Origin: Zancudomyces culisetae
Lineage: Eukaryota > Kickxellomycota > Harpellomycetes > Harpellales > Legeriomycetaceae
Direction of reading: 5' to 3'
DNA length: 14,993 nt
NCBI GenBank assembly: GCA_001969505.1
Contig: LSSK01000162.1
Span: forward strand, 1 to 14,993
Part shown: positions 1 through 8,560 of the stretch, piece by piece
Position numbering within the stretch: position 1 is the first letter of the stretch
Layout: the number at the start of each line of letters is the position of its first letter
Position numbers and translations under genes: made by a program
The notes under the pieces: model-generated
Database searches by the model: none
Seen by the model: only the letters and a program-made list of their open reading frames with translations
Told to the model about the DNA's origin: nothing

Positions 1-1
1 T

Positions 2-145
2 AGAGCTATGCGGACCTCACTGGGATTGGAAACGCTTGCTTGGTTTAATATTGAGCTGATGGCAGTGATGTTACAGAATGTGAGGATGCCAGAGATTTTT
101 TTTGGTGGGTTTTTGTATTTATTGGTCAAAAAATGGTTGCAATAA
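2..145 (+). CDS. Possible 3' end of an upstream gene (partial, doubtful)
   Basis: A reading frame is open from the left edge and ends in TAA at 143-145, giving about 47 residues with a hydrophobic tail (the last residues read FLYLLVKKWLQ). The stretch 1-100 looks less AT-rich than the DNA just after it, which fits coding sequence. The opposite strand is also open over roughly 1-140, so direction is uncertain. No family is recognised. It could equally be intergenic or part of an intron. Confidence 0.2.
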   Translation, partial: RAMRTSLGLETLAWFNIELMAVMLQNVRMPEIFFGGFLYLLVKKWLQ

Positions 146-518
146 GAAAAAAAAACGAGCTTAATCCACTTGATTATGGTTTTTATTTCCGGTTGTATAG
201 GCGCAAACAATAGCTAATTGTTGGACAAAAAAATTTTTTGAAATGCTTTTTCTGATTTTGTTTACATTAAGCATTTAATAAGCAAAGACAAACAAATATT
301 TAGTTATTTAGCATGATATTACGGGATTTATTCTTTTACTATTCAATGTGCTGTATAAATCAATAATATAAGATACTATCATATACTATTTTCATAACCT
401 GCAAGCAGCAAACATAAAACTGTAATACCACCAAGTTAGAAACAACTGCAAGGATTCTAGTTACCACGCAGATATCAACCATTTGGAAGTATACAGGGAA
501 ACACTTTGTGACGGACAA
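146..518. other. Intergenic region and 5' flank of the B'' gene
   Basis: This AT-rich stretch has A and T homopolymer runs. I see no tRNA, no snRNA signature and no convincing exon. The frame used by the downstream gene is open back to base 426 but contains no ATG before 519. The promoter and 5' leader of the B'' gene are presumably here, but I cannot point to a specific element. Confidence 0.5.
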
Positions 519-3035
519 ATGTTAAAGATAGATAATTCATCAATTGAAGCAAGCAGGGGGGAGGTGGACCCACCACAAACACCCGACAAATCGAGTAAAA
601 AACTGACGAAATTAGAGTCAGAAATGGAAGAAGGTGTTAAGGAGCTCGTGGTGGATGAATTGTGCGAGGTAGGGAATAGGTGGTCACCGCAATCCAAGGT
701 CTCTGGGCAGCGGTTGCTTGAAGGGTTGAGTACAGAAATAGAGAGATCGGCCAAAGCGAGCAAAAGCATCAAAAAGAAAGTAATCTTTGGCTCGCCTGTT
801 TCTGCAAACGACACGTTTCCACCTCTTAGCCCACTTGTAAACAAAGGCAAGCTTGAAGGGCTTTCAAATAAGGTTAACAGAATCAAGGATGAGCTAACGA
901 AAGGTAATATATACGATTCTATTGTACTAATTCTTTATTATATGTCTGCTTGTTGCTGTGTGGGCACATAAAATGGCGGGGAAAGGACGAAGGGAAGTAA
1001 TGTAGTGATACAAAGAATAAAAGCAATACCTTTTCATAAATGAATCTAGACTTGGTGATGTTATCGCCGTTAATAAATCGGTCAAGGGCTAAAAATGACT
1101 GTGAAGTATTGGATAGAATATCTGAAGAGTTTAGTGAGATGGAGAGTATGGCAAGAGTGGATAAGAAGGAAATAAGAGGTGAAGATCTTGTTTTCAATTT
1201 TGATTTTGAGGCTCTAAAAGCGGAAAGTAGAAAAAAAAAGCAGCGAATGTCAACGGAAAGCACAGGTAAAAATACTTTGCATACTTGACAAAGTCATAAT
1301 GTATATTTGCTTTGCCCAAAGAAGGGGTAAAAGAAATCATAGTCATTGGATAAATTTCAGATATTTAGTTTACTTTTACAAGAGACAGGAATTCAACTCA
1401 CTTTATTTTAAATAGTGGTTGAGGGTTCTTATGCGGATACCGGTACAACAGGGGAGACTGTCCTTGAAAGAGAGATAGAAATGGAAATGGTAAGAAAAAA
1501 CAAACATTTACTTGTCATGTATATAACATTTTCATAATAAGATTACAGGCGTAAGAAAAGCAAAATATTAAGAGAGCGTAAATGATATAGCGGGGAATGC
1601 AGGACTATTTTGAAGAGCAAGAGAGTTTCGGGATTGAAGAAAAAGAGTTTGTCAATGTGACAAAGATCTTGGGAATGCCGAGATATTGTAACAAAATAAT
1701 GTACAAAAAGATGAGAGAGCTTGGATGGGGTAGCGACAACAACAAAGAGGTGCATAATGGATTTCTAGAGTTTAGCAGGTAGAGCAACATTCATACGATT
1801 AGGTGTCACCATTTATTTTAAGGAATTATTTATTAAGAAAATTGAGATAAAATAGATATTGGCGGAAGCTAAGGGTTAAACATGAGGATGATAGGGAAAA
1901 GATACTGTTTGATATAATAAGCAGAGACAAGGGGTATGCAAAAAGGGCAGATCTGAGAGATATAGTGTATGATGTAATAGAGAACCATACCGAACTTAAA
2001 TTTCTGGAAGGTCACGCAGTATTTGAAGAGAAATTCTGCGAAACGATAATAGAGCGGATATTTTACGAGGCAAATAGTTATATAGGGGACAAGATGGGGT
2101 ATAGACAATACAAGAAAATCAACATGTTAAAAGTATTAAAGGGGATAGAGGATTTAGGCATCGATGTAAATGTAGAGCATCCCAGTGTATTTTCGTACAA
2201 ACACTTTTACGTTATATTTTGTAGTTTTTATGAATTGGATGAAGACAAGGATGGTTATATTTGCGGCAAAAACCTGAAAAGGTACTTTGATGGAGCATTA
2301 CCGAAACGGGTGATATCGCGTATACTGAATGGTAAAGGAAAGCCAAAAGCAAGTTTGGTTGTAGAGGGCGATGGTGGAGAGAAAAGGCATAAGAAAAAGG
2401 CGATGGACTACGGTGATTTTGTTTGGTTTTTGGTTGCAGAAATCGACAAAGGAAGTGAGACGGCAGTGGGGTATTGGTTTCGGATACTTGATTTGGATGA
2501 AGATGGAATTCTTAGCCTTTATGAGTTGGAGTATTTCTACGAAGAAATATGTCAGAAAATGGAAATAGATAACAACGGTGAAAAGATAACGCTGGCAGAT
2601 ATTACATGTCAGCTGATAGATATGGTCAGACCAAAGGAAATAGGGAAGGTAACTGTAAGCGACATGAAGAAACTTAAATATGATCTGAGGCCTATTTTCT
2701 TTGATGCATTTATTAACTTGTATCGGTTTTATGAGCATGAGAACCGCGCCAGTGCGTTACACAAACAGTTGGCAAAGTTTATGGCGCTGAAGCTTGCGGC
2801 GTATAACACAAATGGTGGCGACAGCAGTAGTGACAATGAGAATGGTACTGACCATGATCATGGAAAAACAAACCAAAAAAATGGCGATTTTTCGAAAAAA
2901 AACATGAAGAAAAGCAAACTGACAGTCAAAGAAATCGTAGAATTAAGAATCAAGTTTCTGGAGAATAGACGTAATCCATGGACAGAGTTTGCAGACTTGG
3001 AGTATGAGGGGTTAATTTCAGAAGAGGCAGAGTGA
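519..3035 (+). CDS. Protein phosphatase 2A regulatory subunit B'' (PPP2R3/PR72 family), five exons
   Basis: Predicted exons are 519-903, 1050-1265, 1416-1489, 1591-1778 and 1856-3035; introns are 146, 150, 101 and 77 bases, all GT-AG, and phases join cleanly to 680 residues. Family: B'' subunits bind the PP2A scaffold/catalytic dimer, direct it to substrates and respond to calcium. Visible match: from about residue 226 the order of conserved blocks follows human PR72, including the YWRKL block at the intron 4 junction, SYKHFYVIFCSFYELD, an EF-hand at 416-427 (DEDKDGYICGKN), YGDFVWFL, a canonical EF-hand at 500-511 (DLDEDGILSLYE) followed by LEYFYEE, and a terminal WTEFADLEYEGLISEE. Residues 1-225 are charged, low in complexity and not recognisable; one PPLSP motif resembles plant TON2. 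The start is the first ATG in the frame; an upstream coding exon cannot be excluded. The EF-hand at 416 ends in Asn rather than Asp/Glu at position 12. Family call about 0.95; the 5' exons are less certain. Confidence 0.9.
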
Positions 3036-3165
3036 TTGGCTGTAGAATTAAAATCGATTTTGTTGGACAAGAGTGATCTTTTATTTTTCTTTGCCAAATC
3101 CTCCTTATTCCCTTGGTAGTATTTTATTATTTAGTTTTAAAGAGGTAGTAATGATCTAAATAAAA
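3036..3165. terminator. Convergent 3' ends with candidate poly(A) signals
   Basis: The plus-strand B'' gene and the minus-strand LMBR1-like gene end only 101 bases apart. AATAAA occurs on the plus strand at 3159-3164, just inside the LMBR1-like coding end. On the minus strand it occurs at 3128-3123 and 3086-3081. The transcripts may therefore overlap tail to tail. The motifs are visible; their use as poly(A) signals is inferred. Confidence 0.4.
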
Positions 3166-6100
3166 AATGGAAAACTAATATACAAAAAAGCAATCTAAAC
3201 AAAAAGATCCAAGAAAGCAAGAACATAAACGAAGAAATGCCATCAACACTTGCATTTGCATTTGCATCAAGTGTGCTAGTGGAGTTTGTAGTGGTTCCAA
3301 GTAGAGATAGCAGTATGTTTGAACAATAAGAGTAATAGTCCAATGCTTTAAATGAAGGATTGGCTGTAGAATCTCCACCCAAGCTTTGGGTAGTATTGTC
3401 GTTTGTTACATTTACATATACATCAATAAACTTGCCAAAGATAGTATCGAATAAATGTAGCAATATTTGTAACAGCAGCTTTTTGGCATGACGCACAAAA
3501 ATGTACAGCAGATTGTAGACTGGGGATAATATCGAGACTACCACATCTGTCGCCGACATATCGCTGTTGTAGAGATAGAGACAAAACAAAAGTGTCGGAA
3601 GTGTTGCCACAACAGCTAAACCTAAAATAGTAGCAACCAAGTTTGTCGTGCTTGTCGAGTTTGAGGTTTCAGGTTGACTGCTTATGCGGGATATACAAAC
3701 ACAGTCGTCAAAAGTGGCAGATATCGTACTATTGCTGCAGTGCCTGTTGAATGGTGTGCTTTGATTGTATAGCAAATGGGTTTTCTGGGTTGTTGGGGTT
3801 TGTGTATTAGCCGCTGTTATATTTTCGCCACTAATCTTACTTGATGTAGCTTTTCCGAGTGTGCTACCACTGCTACAGCCATTCTTACTGCTACTGTTAT
3901 TGCTATTAATGCTGCTATCACTAGGATATCGCAGCATAGAATTGGGATTGAAATTGACATTGACATGTTTTGGTTGTATATAGGTCATTGATTTCATCTT
4001 TTTCAACACAAGAATGAGCAACACCGACAACTCTTTATAATACACAAATAATAGAACATAAATTAACAAGTTGAATGTAACCAGTAGGTATATTCCACTG
4101 CCACCAATATTTCCATTACTATTGCGGCTATATCTCTTATCACCTTTACTAATTCGGCCGTTCTGTCCCTGGTTAGTACCATAAACTAGATAGCTAAAGA
4201 AATACCCGCCTTTTCTATAATCATGCTCAGTTGCAAGTTGGTTTGTGTCCCTCATATTGACATCTGCGCTAAGTTTAAACGACTGACACGCCACCATCGA
4301 GTCTAATTCTGGATAGAAATAACTGACCAAAAAGCTGTCATTGTTGGTATCAGGCATATATTTATATTTAGGCTTGGCTTTATCGCAACCAATCGTAATG
4401 CTGGAATTTCCTGTTTTTCTGGAAATCAACAGTTTCGGAGTTTGAAATAATACCATAAAAATATTTGATTTTAGCCCCTCAAACCTACTGGCTCGAGAAT
4501 TAACATGTTTGCTAATTCCCGCACTTACATCCAAGTTGTTTTTGTAAAAATCAATTTTGTAGTAATCGTAATCTCTAAAAAGTTTGTACGAAGCACCCTG
4601 AACTGTCGTAGGAACAGCAGTTGTGATGGAAGTAATATTTACATTGCAATGTCTATATGCATACCATTCCATGACAGTTAAGAATACCTTGTTGTAGTCC
4701 AAATTGATGTTATTCCCATAGAGCATTTCGTAGCTAATATTGTCACCACTACTATTATCGGCCAAGCCAGCATCAGCATACTCATTACCAGCGCTATTTA
4801 CAACATCTTCATTGTTGTAATAAAAGGGAAGTAACCTGGATAATGAAAATATTGAGTTCGACTTTTTCTTATTTGTTTTACTATGTTCTGATTTTTTTTC
4901 GCTTTTAGAGGACTGATCTTTGTTTGGATCTTTGTAGTCAACATAAATGACATTATCACCATGAATGCAGTAATAATACCAAACGATTGCTTTGTAAATA
5001 TTGGGGTTGTGTTTACTGGAAATGGGATTTAAAAATGAACAGACTTTGCTGCTGATTTTGGCATGTGCCCTAGAAACGACACCAATATATTTGTTTAGTG
5101 AAATTGTGCTTGATTCTGATTCTGATTCCGATTCTGAATCCAGGTAATTGGCAGTGCCATTCTCTTGGTCAACTGAAATGTTTCCAGTATCGTTCCTATC
5201 TCTATTAAAACCAAGATAACTATCAATCGGACCAAGATTGTTAGGGCTTTGGATATCAGAACTTGTGTTGTAGCTGGTTGGGTCGTTTGGCGTACCCTTT
5301 GCTGAGTTGATGTTCGCAGGTAGCACGGTGTTGTTTAGTAAAGAGAATGACTGTGGAACATCACGGACATTGTAAAAAATTGTTAAATAGCTGGGAAGTG
5401 ACAGAATATTAACACATCTTAGCGCCAAAGGAAACCCAAGACATATCAGTAAATACAAAAACGTGTGCTTTATCAATACCTTTGAATTAATAATGGAAGT
5501 GTCCTTGTTGATGTTTTCAGTATGGGTGCTCCGTTTGAATAACATATTGAAGCTGAACGGTATTTTGAATAGAATCTTGATGGAGTATATTCCACAGATT
5601 GTCGCAATAAACAAGTACACAATCGAAACAAAATGCAGCAGAGATAACAACAGTTGTGAATTTAGAAATGAGTAAGAGTTATCGAAAATGTATCCAATGG
5701 TTATGTACAGTCCAGAACTCCCAGCACCACTGCTGGTATTATAGCTGCCAATACCGTTATTGTTGTTGGCGTTGTAGTCGCTGGATGAAGTGAACAGCAA
5801 ACTCATCAAACCTCCTACAGTGATTCCCACCAATATCCACCAACATGTCATCCACAGCCCCAAAATAGCTATAAAAACTACATTTCGTTTAAACACACTA
5901 GCCCAAAACCCTTTCCCAAGAACCCCACTTTTTTTGATGAGAGCCAGCTTCATGCTGATATCCCTACATTTGATGTTACTTTCATGCATCAACTCGCTCA
6001 GTTTCCTACGTTCCTCGTTTAAGGACTCAAGATTACCCTTGCTGTGATCATTCTCCTCGTCACTCTCTGAGTGCGGGTTGCTCCTTGTCATGCTTCTCAT

Positions 6101-8212
6101 CTTTGAAATCAAGGATAATTCCGAGGTATTAAAAAGGCTTTTAAAGAGGCTACTCCGGCTAGGTCTTAGTTGCAAATTTCTCTCCAATCCCCTTATCCTC
6201 TCATCAATCGTAGACTTTTCATAGCTAATGGCTTTTAATTCTGCCACAACACTCTCATGCGTGTTTGTCAATTCAACGTATTCTGCTATCATGTTGTTTT
6301 TTGTTTTGTAGGAAATTGGAAGAACATGGTTGATATACTCCATTTGTGTTTTTAGCCCCATTGGCCCGCAAAATAACACAGCCAATGCCACTATCAGCGA
6401 CTGCCCTCGATAAATCTTTTGCATATACGAATGGGTTGTATCGCTTTCTATAAGCCCAATTCTTCCAACAACCTGCACTATTCCCACCAACAACCCCGTC
6501 CATACTGTAACCTTTCCTGTTATAAGCAAGATCCGTTTGTATTTACTCCCTCTATCTTCTTCAAAAATTGCATCCTTCTTCCGCTTGTTACTTCCAAGAT
6601 TCGGCTGCATTGTACCTCTATAACTAGTTATAATAATATAGCTTGCTGGCAGGATAAATGCTATCGTTGCCATCAACAGTATATTCTGGTATTGCCAAAA
6701 CCTTCTCAGTATCCCTGGAAAATCGCCTATTTCAACTCGACTACTTTGCCCTACTATTACAAATGGCCCTAAATACAATCGGTTGTTGCTCTGTGCTATT
6801 GTGTTTTTTATTTTTTTATTCTCCATTGCTGTCTTTGAAAGCGCCGCTGGTAAAAGCCACTCTTTAAACGTTATTTTACCCTCTCTCACAATTTCCTGCT
6901 GCTTGCTTCCCCCCTCCCCTACCCCTACCCTTGCATCCTGCTCTACTCCGACTGCCCGCCCAGTGATGTACTGTCCAGTGCCTTCCATTAGATTGCTAAT
7001 CGTAACTGTTGTACCCAGTAATATAAACATCATTGTAAGCAGCGTCAACCCAATCGCCATTGCTAGCTTCGCATTATTACGTATAAAATACGGCCCTCTT
7101 TCTCTCAACTCCCTCATCCGCTCTCGACTTTGCGAGCTAATCTCAAATTCTATTCTTTTTAGCCTTTTATTCCGCTTCTTTCTGTTCTCGTTCGCCTCCT
7201 CTAGTATATCTTCTTTCCTCCCTTTTCTTGTCGGTGTATATTCCCTGTCAGCTATATCTCCACCCTCCCATACCTCCCCCATACCCTTCTCCTCTTCTTC
7301 ATCACCTTCCTTTTCTTTCTCTTTCTCTGTTATCTCTGCATGCCCCTCTGTTTTTTCTCTTTTTGTCACCCTCTCATCCTTATCTATCACCACCCTTTTC
7401 CCTTCAAGCAAGCTCTGGTGAAATTTACTTTTGTTTTTCTTCCCCACTTCCCTTTCTTTTTCCAAGACGCCGGCTAACCCCCCTGACCTTTTATAAGTAA
7501 TACTTGATCTACTCCTATGGTTTCCTTTACCCCCAACATTGTTATTACGCTGTATACTGTTCGTGCTAGATCTCCTGCTGACATTGCTGTCTATTCCATT
7601 GTCATTCCCTGTACTATATACATTGACATTTATGCCCATATTTAGAGTACCGCTGCTACTGGGAACTCCATTTTGAAACCTCCTTTTTTGATCCTTTTCC
7701 ATCACCCCGTCCAATATACTGTACCATATCATTAGCAAGAGCACATAGCTTAATACGCATATCACATGCTCCCGCACTATCAAATAAAACTCCCGCAGGT
7801 CCGCGTCCTCGACAAACTCTTCCTCACACCCTCCCTCTTCATTAGATTCACTTTTTTCGTTTGATTCTCGCCCTTCTTCTGTATTTTTCTCGGATGAGAC
7901 TCCATGCCCTCGTTCCCCTTTATCCCCCTCATTTTCTCGACCTCCTGTTCTATTCTTCTTTTTACATTCATGCCTCTTCGTTCCAAAAAACTCTGCTATA
8001 TAAAATCTTCTCGGCTGAGAGGATTCATTTAAAACCCCTCTCCCTTCGATTTCCGAGTTTATAGCTTTTATTTCTTCTTTTTCTCCAATAAACGCGTTTT
8101 CTAGTACTTCTCCTTCTTCAATTACACGCTTATGTGCGATTCTGCGTATACCTCCTAGAACAACCAGAATCGCCACTAAGACCGAATAATAGATAATATT
8201 TTGTATCTTCAT
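3137..8212 (-). CDS. Giant LMBR1/LIMR-family multi-pass membrane protein (1691 aa)
   Basis: This is a single uninterrupted frame. Nine helices correspond in order and local sequence to human LMBR1: about 146-170 (REHVICVLSYVLLLMIWYS against RESTICFLLFAILY), 383-406, 506-529 (RRFWQYQNILLMATIAFILP), 561-584, 602-620 (ending CGPMGL, against CTPVGL), 777-806, 850-882 (ending ICGIYSIKI, against VVGFYSLRF), 911-940 and 1373-1403 (IYLLVTFNLLIYVLLFV). A heptad-like charged region at about 638-758 sits where LMBR1 has its cytoplasmic coiled coil. Family members are lipocalin-receptor or lysosomal-transporter-like proteins, usually near 500 residues. This one is over three times longer, with an added N-terminal helix (6-22), a charged 210-residue loop (171-380), a 430-residue loop (941-1372) and a Ser/Asn-rich tail with further hydrophobic stretches (about 1524-1548, 1555-1585, 1660-1690). 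An in-frame TGA lies two codons before the ATG, which fixes the start for an intron-free gene. Ligand and membrane are unknown. Confidence 0.82.
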   Translation of the reverse strand: MKIQNIIYYSVLVAILVVLGGIRRIAHKRVIEEGEVLENAFIGEKEEIKAINSEIEGRGVLNESSQPRRFYIAEFFGTKRHECKKKNRTGGRENEGDKGERGHGVSSEKNTEEGRESNEKSESNEEGGCEEEFVEDADLREFYLIVREHVICVLSYVLLLMIWYSILDGVMEKDQKRRFQNGVPSSSGTLNMGINVNVYSTGNDNGIDSNVSRRSSTNSIQRNNNVGGKGNHRSRSSITYKRSGGLAGVLEKEREVGKKNKSKFHQSLLEGKRVVIDKDERVTKREKTEGHAEITEKEKEKEGDEEEEKGMGEVWEGGDIADREYTPTRKGRKEDILEEANENRKKRNKRLKRIEFEISSQSRERMRELRERGPYFIRNNAKLAMAIGLTLLTMMFILLGTTVTISNLMEGTGQYITGRAVGVEQDARVGVGEGGSKQQEIVREGKITFKEWLLPAALSKTAMENKKIKNTIAQSNNRLYLGPFVIVGQSSRVEIGDFPGILRRFWQYQNILLMATIAFILPASYIIITSYRGTMQPNLGSNKRKKDAIFEEDRGSKYKRILLITGKVTVWTGLLVGIVQVVGRIGLIESDTTHSYMQKIYRGQSLIVALAVLFCGPMGLKTQMEYINHVLPISYKTKNNMIAEYVELTNTHESVVAELKAISYEKSTIDERIRGLERNLQLRPSRSSLFKSLFNTSELSLISKMRSMTRSNPHSESDEENDHSKGNLESLNEERRKLSELMHESNIKCRDISMKLALIKKSGVLGKGFWASVFKRNVVFIAILGLWMTCWWILVGITVGGLMSLLFTSSSDYNANNNNGIGSYNTSSGAGSSGLYITIGYIFDNSYSFLNSQLLLSLLHFVSIVYLFIATICGIYSIKILFKIPFSFNMLFKRSTHTENINKDTSIINSKVLIKHTFLYLLICLGFPLALRCVNILSLPSYLTIFYNVRDVPQSFSLLNNTVLPANINSAKGTPNDPTSYNTSSDIQSPNNLGPIDSYLGFNRDRNDTGNISVDQENGTANYLDSESESESESSTISLNKYIGVVSRAHAKISSKVCSFLNPISSKHNPNIYKAIVWYYYCIHGDNVIYVDYKDPNKDQSSKSEKKSEHSKTNKKKSNSIFSLSRLLPFYYNNEDVVNSAGNEYADAGLADNSSGDNISYEMLYGNNINLDYNKVFLTVMEWYAYRHCNVNITSITTAVPTTVQGASYKLFRDYDYYKIDFYKNNLDVSAGISKHVNSRASRFEGLKSNIFMVLFQTPKLLISRKTGNSSITIGCDKAKPKYKYMPDTNNDSFLVSYFYPELDSMVACQSFKLSADVNMRDTNQLATEHDYRKGGYFFSYLVYGTNQGQNGRISKGDKRYSRNSNGNIGGSGIYLLVTFNLLIYVLLFVYYKELSVLLILVLKKMKSMTYIQPKHVNVNFNPNSMLRYPSDSSINSNNSSSKNGCSSGSTLGKATSSKISGENITAANTQTPTTQKTHLLYNQSTPFNRHCSNSTISATFDDCVCISRISSQPETSNSTSTTNLVATILGLAVVATLPTLLFCLYLYNSDMSATDVVVSILSPVYNLLYIFVRHAKKLLLQILLHLFDTIFGKFIDVYVNVTNDNTTQSLGGDSTANPSFKALDYYSYCSNILLSLLGTTTNSTSTLDANANASVDGISSFMFLLSWIFLFRLLFCILVFHFLFRSLLPL
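5111..5140 (-). repeat. Hexanucleotide microsatellite encoding a Ser-Glu run
   Basis: About five imperfect copies of GATTCT (plus strand) lie inside the LMBR1-like gene and encode an alternating Asp/Ser/Glu run at residues 1025-1034. It falls in the large predicted extracytoplasmic loop and is likely to vary in length between strains. Confidence 0.7.
7284..7328 (+). repeat. Polypyrimidine tract inside the LMBR1-like gene
   Basis: Almost every base on the plus strand is C or T, including an unbroken 24-base run at 7305-7328. On the coding strand it is GA-rich and encodes the Glu/Lys-rich part of the first cytoplasmic loop (near residues 295-310). It follows from the charged protein composition, but could also adopt triplex-type DNA structure. 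Confidence 0.5.
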
Positions 8213-8219
8213 TCTTCAT
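8130..8219 (-). other. Upstream reading frame overlapping the LMBR1-like start
   Basis: An ATG at 8219-8217 lies seven bases before the main ATG (8212) and is out of frame with it. It opens a 29-codon frame ending in TAA at 8132-8130, inside the main coding region. Both ATGs have A at position -3. If the transcript starts upstream of 8219, ribosomes would meet this ATG first, and main-protein output would depend on leaky scanning. The arrangement is seen directly; regulation is inferred. Confidence 0.45.
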
Positions 8220-8252
8220 TTTATTTGACTCTTATGACGGATCTTACCCATT

Positions 8253-8262
8253 CTTTTTTATA
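8253..8262 (-). promoter_or_regulatory. TATA-like element of the LMBR1-like gene
   Basis: On the minus strand the sequence reads TATAAAAAAG, about 40-50 bases before the ATG at 8212. If used as a TATA box, transcription would begin within roughly 10-20 bases of the start codons, giving a very short leader. In an AT-rich intergenic region such a match can arise by chance. Confidence 0.35.
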
Positions 8263-8310
8263 GCTTGTTAAACAGTAGTCACAGATGAACCAAATTTTTT
8301 TCTATTCAAA

Positions 8311-8324
8311 TATGTTTAAACATA
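8311..8324. repeat. Perfect 14-bp palindrome
   Basis: The sequence TATGTTTAAACATA is fully self-complementary and lies about 100 bases upstream of the LMBR1-like start codon. It could be a binding site for a dimeric regulator. An AT-rich palindrome of this length can also occur by chance. Confidence 0.4.
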
Positions 8325-8466
8325 CAATTGTTTTACTGCTAAAAAATTTTCATTTTACAATGCAAAAATGCATTAAATTCGTTTATTTGGTTAGATTGTT
8401 TACTTCAAACTAAAACGCGGCAACTTTAATTTATTTGCGGAAAATTTTACATACAAAATCTAGACA

Positions 8467-8560
8467 CCAAAAACCCAAACATAAACCCAAACCCAAAGTG
8501 TCTCAGTAATCGTAGGAGCCTAAACAACCCAACCCTCAACACCCACCGTTACTAACACCC
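8467..8560 (-). other. C-rich block with G-quadruplex potential on the minus strand
   Basis: Seven CCC runs occur on the plus strand (8474, 8486, 8492, 8528, 8533, 8542 and 8558), plus CC at 8467-8468, in otherwise AT-rich DNA. The minus strand therefore carries spaced GGG runs with AT-rich loops, including a GGGTTTGGGTTT stretch. It lies roughly 260-350 bases upstream of the LMBR1-like gene. It is not a fungal TTAGGG telomere repeat. Confidence 0.4.

Noticed and set aside
1-140. Minus-strand open frame at the left edge
   Set aside because: It has no ATG, and the plus strand is open over the same bases, so there is no basis for choosing it.
461-886. 141-codon minus-strand frame opposite B'' exon 1
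   Set aside because: It mirrors the plus-strand exon and is rich in Ser/Leu/Phe, as antisense of charged coding sequence usually is. The plus strand joins in phase to a known family.
1965-2108. Independent start of the B'' protein at a downstream GTG
   Set aside because: The frame is open back to the intron 4 acceptor at 1855, and the upstream residues (YWRKL, HEDD) are conserved in the B'' family, so this is mid-exon.
6783-7421. 212-codon plus-strand frame rich in Ser, Pro, Leu and Phe
   Set aside because: It lies opposite the charged N-terminal part of the LMBR1-like gene, and its composition is explained by reading that GA-rich coding strand backwards.
8467-8500. Interstitial telomere repeat
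   Set aside because: The CCC runs are separated by AAA and ATA spacers and do not form CCCTAA units, so this is not a fungal TTAGGG array.
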